DNA from: CAZWQR01 sp964638595
GTDB lineage: Bacteria > Patescibacteriota > Minisyncoccia > Minisyncoccales > PEYH01
Assembly: GCA_964638595.1 (NCBI GenBank)
Contig: CAZWYU010000005.1
Span: forward strand, 1 to 18,168
Length of the DNA: 18,168 nt
Direction: 5' to 3'
Positions 14,267 through 18,168 of this stretch are shown piece by piece. Position 1 is the stretch's first letter; each line of letters opens with the position of its first letter. The position numbers and the translations under genes were made by a program. The notes under the pieces are model-generated. The model did no database searches, was not told the origin of the DNA, and was given only the letters and a program-made list of their open reading frames with translations.

Positions 14267-15730
14267 ATGAGGGATAATTTAAGAAAAAATGTTTTTTTGT
14301 TAATAGTTGTATTCTTATTGAGTGGAGGAATTTTACTTTTATCTGCCAAGTCTTTTTTGGACTTGGGAGTTTTTGTTTTTGCTGAAGAGGATTTGAGTCA
14401 AAAGTGTCAGAAATATTTAACAGCTGGAAACGATGTCTGCAAAGGAATTAGCCAGGATAAGTGCCAAAAGGAATTAAATGAGTGTCTTGACTATTATGAG
14501 GAACAAAGCCAGTTTTATGAGGGTAAAGTTTCGGAAAAACAAACCGAAGGCAAGACTCTCCAAAATCAAATTTATGTTTTAAGAAATAAAATAAAAGGGT
14601 TAGATAACGAAATTTATAAAAGTAATTTGATGATTAAAGATTTAAGCATTCAGATAGAAGATACGGAATGTTCCATAGAAGACAAAGAACAAAAAATTAA
14701 AGAAGCTAAACTGCGTTTAGCAGAACTTTTAAGATTAATAGAAGAACAAGACAGAAACTCTTTGGTAGAGATAATGCTGGCAGAAGAACACTTATCCGAT
14801 TTTTTTGATGAAATGGTTGCTTTAGAAAGCTTAAATTTAAAAAATCAGGAAGTTTTGACGGAAATTAAAAACTTAAAAACTTATTTAGAAGAAGAAAAAA
14901 CAAATTTAGCTACTGAAAAACAGGATTTTGAATATACGGTAGCGGCTAGTGAAATACAAAAAGGAAGAAGTCAGAGTTTAAAATCAGAACAAGAATGGCT
15001 ACTTAAAGAGACAAAAGGAGAAGAAAAACTCTATCAGGAGTATTTAGAAAAAACAGAAAAAAACGCTTCTGAAATCAGAAAAAGAATATTTCAGTTAGCC
15101 CAAGTAGGAGAAGAAGAAGCGCCAAGTTATGAAGAAGCCTACCAAATAGCAAAATATGTTGAGGGAGTTACGGGTGTTAGGGCTGCTTTGATTTTGGGAC
15201 TTTTGCAGGTGGAGTCAGCTATTGGTAAAAATGTTGGTCAGTGTAATTGTAAGGGCAGGTCATACTGTGCTCATCCGGAAATTGGTTGGGAAGAAGTTAT
15301 GAGAAGCAATCAATATAACGCTTTTAAAGAGATAGTTAATGGTTTAGGTCTAGATATTGATTCTACTCCAGTTTCCTGTTCTATTAGTGGTGGCAAGGTT
15401 CAATGGGGTGGAGCTATGGGTCCTGCTCAATTTATCCCCACTACTTGGAAAATTTATAAACCCAAAATTGAAGCTATTACAGGGCAAATGGCTAATCCTT
15501 GGAAAGTGAGAGATGCTTTTTTAGCAGCCGGACTTTATTTAAAGGATTTTGGAGCTAATTCTCAAATTTTGCAAAAAGAAATTGGGGCTGTCACAGCTTA
15601 TCTTTGTGGGACTTCTTATATGACTTCAAGATGCCAGCAAGCTGGCGGTTATTGGTATAGGAGTTCAGTAATAAAAAACGCTTCCCAATGGGAAGACTGG
15701 ATAGAAGAAGGAGTGTTTAACGGAAATTAA
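14267..15730 (+). CDS. Membrane-anchored coiled-coil lytic transglycosylase-like protein
   Basis: A 487-residue protein. A membrane span or signal sequence (about 8-38) leads into a long coiled coil (about 81-275) whose middle (SLVEIMLAEEHLSDFFDEM) resembles the regulatory coiled-coil of CwlO/PcsB-type hydrolases. The C-terminal domain (about 285-487) looks like a soluble lytic transglycosylase: candidate catalytic Glu316 (LILGLLQVESAIG) and the motif GGAMGPAQFIPTTW (381-394), with PWKVRDAFLAAGLYL. It would cleave peptidoglycan glycan strands outside the membrane. Eleven cysteines, four of them at 47, 58, 66 and 73, suggest disulfides or metal binding and are unusual for an exported protein. 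Pairing with a CwlO-like coil suggests control by a divisome partner such as FtsEX, by analogy only. Confidence 0.82.
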   Translation: MRDNLRKNVFLLIVVFLLSGGILLLSAKSFLDLGVFVFAEEDLSQKCQKYLTAGNDVCKGISQDKCQKELNECLDYYEEQSQFYEGKVSEKQTEGKTLQNQIYVLRNKIKGLDNEIYKSNLMIKDLSIQIEDTECSIEDKEQKIKEAKLRLAELLRLIEEQDRNSLVEIMLAEEHLSDFFDEMVALESLNLKNQEVLTEIKNLKTYLEEEKTNLATEKQDFEYTVAASEIQKGRSQSLKSEQEWLLKETKGEEKLYQEYLEKTEKNASEIRKRIFQLAQVGEEEAPSYEEAYQIAKYVEGVTGVRAALILGLLQVESAIGKNVGQCNCKGRSYCAHPEIGWEEVMRSNQYNAFKEIVNGLGLDIDSTPVSCSISGGKVQWGGAMGPAQFIPTTWKIYKPKIEAITGQMANPWKVRDAFLAAGLYLKDFGANSQILQKEIGAVTAYLCGTSYMTSRCQQAGGYWYRSSVIKNASQWEDWIEEGVFNGN

Positions 15731-15763
15731 TAATAAATTACCAATTAATATCTTAAGTTTGTA

Positions 15764-15778
15764 AACCACCGGGTGGTT
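15764..15778. repeat. Short inverted repeat between the convergent transglycosylase and prfA genes
   Basis: AACCACC (15764-15770) and GGTGGTT (15772-15778) form a near-perfect palindrome, in effect a 6-bp stem with a 3-nt loop. It lies in the only spacer between the convergent genes but has no T run, so it is at best a weak bidirectional terminator. Confidence 0.45.
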
Positions 15779-15797
15779 AACATAGTGGCAGTTTAAT

Positions 15798-16844
15798 TTA
15801 TTGGTTTAGCTTTTGGCATTCGTTAATGATTTCTTCTAGTTGTCCTACCATTACTTGGTCTAAATTATACCAAGTTTTTTTAATGCGATGGTCGCTAATT
15901 CTATTTTGTGCAAAATTATAGGTTCTTATTTTTTCTGACCTTTTGGCTTGCTTAATTTGGTCTCTTCTTTTATTTTCTAACGCTTCTGTTTGTTTTTCAT
16001 TTTTGCTTTCTAATAATTTAGCTTGGAGTATAGATAAAGCATTTTCTTTATTTTGAGCTTGGTTTCTTTCTGTTTGGGAAGAAACTATAACTCCGGTAGG
16101 CAAATGAGTTATTCTAATAGCTGTTTCTCTTTTATTAACATTTTGCCCGCCTGGTCCAGAAGCTTTAAAGGTATCAATTTGCAGATCTTCAGTTTTAATA
16201 TTAATCTCTTGGGATTTTTTAGGTTTTGGCAAAACCGCTACTGAAGCAGTTGAGGTATGAATTCTGCCTGATTTTTCTGTTTCTGGAATTCTTTGGACTC
16301 TATGAACACCTGCTTCATTTTTAAGCCTGTTAAAACAATCTTCTCCTTGAATACTAAAAATTATTTCTTTGTAGCCACCAATGCCAATAGAATTAGTGTT
16401 TAAAACTCTTATCTGCCAATCTATATTTTGTGCATATTTGGAATACATATTAAAGAGATCTGCAGCAAAAAGAGCGGCTTCATCTCCTCCAGCTCCTGCT
16501 CTAATTTCCATAATTAATTCATTGACTTGTTTTTCCTTGTTAATTTCTTGTAATAATTGTTTTAACTCTTTTTTTTCTTTTTGTAGTATTTTTTCTAATT
16601 TTTCTTTTTCTTCTTTGGCTAAAATTAGAATGTTTGTTTCCTTTTCTTTATTCAGAAGATTTTCTGTTTCCTGAAGTTGTTTTTGAGTATCCTTTATTTT
16701 TTCATCTTTCTTGACTATTTTTTCAAAAGTTTCTTTATCTCTTTTTAATCTGCCACTCTCTTTCCAATCTAAAACCCTTTCTGCTTCCTGCAATTTCAAT
16801 TTGATTTCTTGATATTTTTTTTTAATATCCTCTAAATTTTTCAT
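15798..16844 (-). CDS. prfA: Peptide chain release factor 1
   Basis: A 348-residue class-I release factor. The stop-recognition tripeptide is Pro-Glu-Thr (about 177-179, QRIPETEKSGR), a P-x-T type as in RF1 and unlike the SPF of RF2, so it should read UAA and UAG. The catalytic GGQ (about 222-224) is intact within SGPGGQNVN, and the ending RISDHRIKKTWYNLDQVM matches RF1. The Met at 16844 is preferred over the one at 16862: it opens directly into the family sequence, and an extended -10 ends 8 nt upstream, giving a leaderless start; the earlier ATG lies upstream of that promoter. TGA is also used as a stop in this window, so RF2 should be encoded elsewhere. Confidence 0.94.
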   Translation of the reverse strand: MKNLEDIKKKYQEIKLKLQEAERVLDWKESGRLKRDKETFEKIVKKDEKIKDTQKQLQETENLLNKEKETNILILAKEEKEKLEKILQKEKKELKQLLQEINKEKQVNELIMEIRAGAGGDEAALFAADLFNMYSKYAQNIDWQIRVLNTNSIGIGGYKEIIFSIQGEDCFNRLKNEAGVHRVQRIPETEKSGRIHTSTASVAVLPKPKKSQEINIKTEDLQIDTFKASGPGGQNVNKRETAIRITHLPTGVIVSSQTERNQAQNKENALSILQAKLLESKNEKQTEALENKRRDQIKQAKRSEKIRTYNFAQNRISDHRIKKTWYNLDQVMVGQLEEIINECQKLNQ

Positions 16845-16852
16845 CTTATTAT

Positions 16853-16861
16853 ATTTTAACA
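16853..16861 (-). promoter_or_regulatory. Extended -10 promoter of prfA, leaderless start
   Basis: On the minus strand TGTTAAAAT (16861-16853) fits TG-n-TAnAAT, with 8 nt between the hexamer and the ATG at 16844. The -35 region would fall in the rpmE terminator hairpin, so this promoter seems to rely on the extended -10. The spacing equals that of the HD-domain gene. Confidence 0.6.
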
Positions 16862-16862
16862 C

Positions 16863-16887
16863 AAAAACCCGATTTTGGCGGGTTTTT
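16863..16887 (-). terminator. Rho-independent terminator of rpmE
   Basis: Perfect 9-bp stem AAAAACCCG (16863-16871) / CGGGTTTTT (16879-16887) with a 7-nt loop. The A and T runs in the arms give a U-rich 3' end on both strands. It lies between the rpmE stop and the prfA promoter, so the two genes are mostly transcribed separately. Confidence 0.85.
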
Positions 16888-16899
16888 ATTTTGAAATGG

Positions 16900-17124
16900 T
16901 TATTTTTTCTTCTGAATCTTTTCTTTTTTTGCCAGTCTTTCTTTAAATTTTTGAACTTGACCCATAGTATCTACTATTTTCTCTTTTCCGGTATAAAAAG
17001 AGTGGCAACTAGAGCAAACCTCAATATTCATTGTTTCTTTTGTTGAACCAACTTCAAATTCGTTGCCACATGAGCAACGTACTTTTGTTTTAGGATAATA
17101 TGTTGGATGTATGTTCTTTGCCAT
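16900..17124 (-). CDS. rpmE: Large ribosomal subunit protein bL31, zinc-binding type
   Basis: A 74-residue bL31 with the four-cysteine zinc set (C17, C19, C37, C40: RCSCGNEF and VCSSCHSFYTG) and the conserved KEKIVDTMGQVQKF segment, so it is the C+ form and not a zinc-free paralogue. It forms part of the subunit bridge near the central protuberance. The C terminus has a Lys-rich extension. No Shine-Dalgarno precedes the ATG; instead the start codon is the last triplet of a leader hairpin (17122-17160), inside a leader of about 225 nt with its own promoter. In E. coli and several other groups bL31 regulates its own mRNA, which makes leader control plausible here. Confidence 0.94.
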   Translation of the reverse strand: MAKNIHPTYYPKTKVRCSCGNEFEVGSTKETMNIEVCSSCHSFYTGKEKIVDTMGQVQKFKERLAKKEKIQKKK

Positions 17125-17160
17125 ATTTGTCTACGAGCATAGCGAGTAGTCACAAATATG
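17122..17160 (-). promoter_or_regulatory. rpmE leader hairpin that sequesters the start codon
   Basis: On the minus strand CATATTTGT (17160-17152) is perfectly complementary to ACAAATATG (17130-17122), whose final ATG is the bL31 start codon. The stem continues as GACTAC-type pairing (17149-17146 with 17134-17131, past a 2-nt bulge), giving 13 bp closed by an 11-nt loop (17145-17135). Ten bases of the loop complement AGCATAAGCGA (17194-17184) upstream, apart from one bulged A, allowing a pseudoknot or alternative fold. Confidence 0.6.
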
Positions 17161-17351
17161 AGCACCCCGCTCAAATTTAGCTATCGCTTATGCTATCAAT
17201 TTCATTTAATTTTTAACAATGGATTAATATCGCAGTCTGCGGGCGGCGAATAGCCGCACTCTTTGTTGCGCGAAGCGGACTGCTTGCTGACTACCCCTAA
17301 ATTCTGGGAGGGGTAGACATATTATAATAATCCGCAAAACCAATCATAAGT
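17125..17351 (-). promoter_or_regulatory. Structured 5' leader of the rpmE mRNA
   Basis: No protein gene is supported between bL31 and its promoter except a 16-codon mini-ORF. In transcript order: hairpin CTACCCCT/AGGGGTAG (17291-17298 with 17309-17316, 8 bp), a larger imperfect stem GCAGTC.../...GACTGC (about 17232-17283) holding the inner hairpin GCGGC/GCCGC (17243-17257), the segment 17184-17194 complementary to the final loop, a 5-bp hairpin TGAGC/GCTCA (17159-17173), and the start-codon hairpin. No tRNA, SRP RNA or tmRNA signature was seen. Confidence 0.5.
17297..17347 (-). other. Possible 16-codon upstream ORF in the rpmE leader
   Basis: ATG at 17347, stop TAG at 17299-17297, encoding MIGFADYYNMSTPPRI. 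The ATG lies 10 nt after the -10 box, so it would be nearly the first codon of the transcript, and its stop lies in the loop edge of the first leader hairpin. An ORF this short can arise by chance. Confidence 0.25.
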
Positions 17352-17357
17352 TTATCC

Positions 17358-17385
17358 ATTATATCTTTTTGTCTTTCAAAGTCAA
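17358..17385 (-). promoter_or_regulatory. Sigma70-type promoter of rpmE
   Basis: On the minus strand TTGACT (17385-17380), 16-nt spacer, perfect TATAAT (17363-17358). The expected start near 17351 is about 227 nt before the bL31 ATG. Confidence 0.75.
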
Positions 17386-17410
17386 ATTTTTTAAATTAAA
17401 TAGGGGGTAG

Positions 17411-17436
17411 GGCGGCTACAGATAGTAGTAGCCGCC
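17411..17436 (-). repeat. GCGGCTAC-type hairpin, copy after the 74-aa gene
   Basis: GGCGGCTAC (17411-17419) and GTAGCCGCC (17428-17436) are perfectly complementary over 9 bp with an 8-nt loop. It lies 23 nt after the 74-aa ORF stop on the minus strand, has no T run, and closely resembles the hairpin at 17777-17799. Confidence 0.7.
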
Positions 17437-17459
17437 GACTCAAATGTACTTATTCATGA

Positions 17460-17684
17460 CTAATCCTTGTCCCATCCGAGTGCCTTTATTAAGACAGAAA
17501 TTGATTTGGGAGCGGTTTTTTCTGGATTTTTGAGGCATATTACTCTACAAGAGTAATGTGATTTTCTTATTAGTTTTTTTTCTTTCATTACTTCTTCCGC
17601 GGTTCTTACTTTTGCAAAATAATTTCTACTTCTACTGAATGAGTGAGTCTTTCTTGTGAATGGGTGAGTCTTTCTTGACGACAC
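17460..17684 (-). CDS. Small basic protein (74 aa), unknown function
   Basis: The ORF starts with GTG at 17684, preceded by a strong Shine-Dalgarno (AAAGGAGGTG, about 4-6 nt spacing). The N terminus contains a tandem heptapeptide, RKTHPFT then RKTHSFS, coded by a 21-nt repeat with one difference over 20 aligned bases (17637-17656 and 17658-17677). There are 19 Lys/Arg against 6 Asp/Glu. The rest (EEVMKEKKLIRKSHYSCRVICL...) resembles no family I know; no membrane span is seen. It is the second unit of a duplicated promoter-ORF-hairpin cassette. Nucleic-acid binding is a guess from charge alone. The strong ribosome binding site and dedicated promoter argue that it is real. Confidence 0.62.
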   Translation of the reverse strand: MSSRKTHPFTRKTHSFSRSRNYFAKVRTAEEVMKEKKLIRKSHYSCRVICLKNPEKTAPKSISVLIKALGWDKD

Positions 17685-17732
17685 GCTCCACCTCCTTTAA
17701 GTCAATTTTAGGCATTTAGCCACGCTATGCAC

Positions 17733-17760
17733 ATAATATATTATTTTTTTTGTAAGTCAA
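17733..17760 (-). promoter_or_regulatory. Promoter of the 74-aa gene, 28-bp repeat copy 1
   Basis: On the minus strand TTGACT (17760-17755), 16-nt spacer, TATTAT (17738-17733). The whole 28-bp segment is identical to 17987-18014. Start near 17726; leader about 42 nt with a strong ribosome binding site. Confidence 0.7.
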
Positions 17761-17776
17761 GTTTTTATATAAGTAT

Positions 17777-17799
17777 AGCGGCCACAAATAGTAGCCGCT
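17777..17799 (-). repeat. GCGGCTAC-type hairpin, copy after the 40-aa gene
   Basis: AGCGGC (17777-17782) pairs with GCCGCT (17794-17799), and the stem continues to 9 bp in the minus-strand transcript through one G-U pair. It lies 15 nt after the 40-aa ORF stop and shares the sequence plan GCGGCTACTA ... GCCGC with 17411-17436, less three loop bases. Confidence 0.6.
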
Positions 17800-17814
17800 T
17801 TTGTTCATAACTAG

Positions 17815-17937
17815 TTATCTTTTTTTGCAGAGAAGTTTCAGAATTTTACCAATTCTACTAGTAGATTTTTTAGAAGGCACTCTGGACCTTGCTATAAGAA
17901 AGGAACGCGTTGTTTTTGGCTTTGTTTGTTCACTCAT
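17815..17937 (-). CDS. Very basic small protein (40 aa), unknown function
   Basis: Short ORF from ATG at 17937 to TAA at 17815, starting MSEQTKPKTTRSFLIARSR and ending KILKLLCKKR, with 13 Lys/Arg and one acidic residue. It is preceded by AGGAGGTG 8 nt before the ATG, a near-perfect Shine-Dalgarno, and by a sigma70-type promoter identical over 28 bp to that of the 74-aa gene. Its start (MS, then TR-x-F and RSR) loosely resembles that of the 74-aa protein, but the homology is unproven. A hairpin follows the stop. Candidates are a small nucleic-acid-binding or ribosome-associated protein; it matches no ribosomal protein I know. A plus-strand frame across the same stretch is a shadow with no such signals. 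Confidence 0.65.
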   Translation of the reverse strand: MSEQTKPKTTRSFLIARSRVPSKKSTSRIGKILKLLCKKR

Positions 17938-17986
17938 CTATATTTCACCTCCTCAAAGAGCATTATTTATTAGCTATGACATATTT

Positions 17987-18014
17987 ATAATATATTATTT
18001 TTTTTGTAAGTCAA
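17987..18014 (-). promoter_or_regulatory. Promoter of the 40-aa gene, 28-bp repeat copy 2
   Basis: On the minus strand TTGACT (18014-18009), 16-nt spacer, TATTAT (17992-17987), identical to the 28 bp at 17733-17760. GCTATG also recurs just downstream of both copies. Its -35 lies 4 nt from the -35 of the divergent nuclease-like gene. Confidence 0.7.
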
Positions 18015-18018
18015 ATTT

Positions 18019-18047
18019 TTGACAAAACAGTTATAAAATATTATTAT
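18019..18047 (+). promoter_or_regulatory. Promoter of the nuclease-like gene
   Basis: TTGACA (18019-18024), 17-nt spacer, TATTAT (18042-18047). It is back to back with the minus-strand promoter of the 40-aa gene; the two -35 boxes are 4 nt apart. The start near 18054 gives a leader of about 38 nt with AGGAGG. Confidence 0.72.
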
Positions 18048-18092
18048 AATTTATTGTTCATTATAATTTAATATAGGAAAAAAGGAGGCAAA

Positions 18093-18168
18093 ATGGCTAT
18101 TGATGTTTCGGCTAGCAAGCTAAAGATTTTTTCTAACTGCCCGAGACTTTATTACTATAACTATATCT
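18093..18168 (+). CDS. PD-(D/E)XK nuclease-like protein, N-terminal fragment only
   Basis: The first 25 codons are in the window: MAIDVSASKLKIFSNCPRLY then YYNYI. The pattern S-x-S-x-L-x-x-F-x-x-C-P-x-x-Y-x-x-x-Y is the usual opening of RecB/AddB/Cas4-type PD-(D/E)XK nuclease domains, where the Cys can belong to an iron-sulphur cluster. The ATG has a good Shine-Dalgarno (AGGAGG, 18083-18088) and its own promoter. The nuclease core is beyond the right edge, so activity, length and partners cannot be judged. Confidence 0.65.
   Translation, partial: MAIDVSASKLKIFSNCPRLYYYNYI

Noticed and set aside
17637..17677. CRISPR-like or satellite repeat
   Set aside because: Only two 20-nt units at a 21-nt period, in frame and coding a heptapeptide repeat in the 74-aa ORF.
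17801..18022. 73-aa plus-strand ORF
   Set aside because: It overlaps the minus-strand 40-aa gene and its promoter, has no ribosome binding site, and its sequence is low-complexity hydrophobic.

Overview
The window is strongly AT-rich and densely packed. Its gene set (a CapA-family protein, DUF3160, a PsbP-like/FKBP fusion, DUF502-like, an HD hydrolase, a PriA homologue with degenerate ATPase motifs, ThpR, Na/Pi-PhoU, MurC, bL25, RF1 and zinc-type bL31) and many single-span membrane peptides suggest a bacterium of the candidate phyla radiation (Patescibacteria, Parcubacteria-like). This placement is inference from style and content; no rRNA is present. TGA is used as a normal stop (thpR and murC end on it), so a recoded-UGA lineage such as Gracilibacteria is unlikely.

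Layout. 1-4541 (+): three tightly spaced genes for membrane-anchored or exported envelope proteins: CapA-like (cut at the left edge), DUF3160 and PsbP-like/FKBP. 4566-5933: divergent pair of a DUF502-like membrane protein (-) and an HD-domain hydrolase (+) with overlapping promoters. 5980-8233 (-): a PriA-like protein whose helicase motifs are lost but whose eight zinc cysteines remain, and a small two-span membrane protein. 8300-9266: accessory-looking stretch with a perfect palindrome, a phased array of AAAAGTT-like heptamers, a good promoter and a HTH/zinc-ribbon protein. 9372-12872 (+): operon thpR - Na/Pi transporter - murC with overlapping or nearly touching genes. 12948-15730 (+): two single-span peptides, an intergenic block of inverted repeats, rplY and a coiled-coil/lytic-transglycosylase fusion. 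15798-17124 (-): prfA and rpmE, the latter behind a leader of about 225 nt. 17411-18014 (-): two small basic ORFs in repeated promoter-ORF-hairpin cassettes. 18093-end (+): start of a PD-(D/E)XK-like nuclease gene.

Functional links are modest: envelope building and remodelling (CapA-like, FKBP, MurC, transglycosylase), translation (bL25, RF1, bL31) and replication restart (PriA-like). No rRNA, tRNA, CRISPR array or transposase gene was found. The most promising new signals are the rpmE leader, which can sequester its own start codon and whose hairpin loop is complementary to an upstream segment; the duplicated small-ORF cassettes; the ATPase-dead PriA; and several promoters placed so close to the start codon that the mRNAs should be leaderless.
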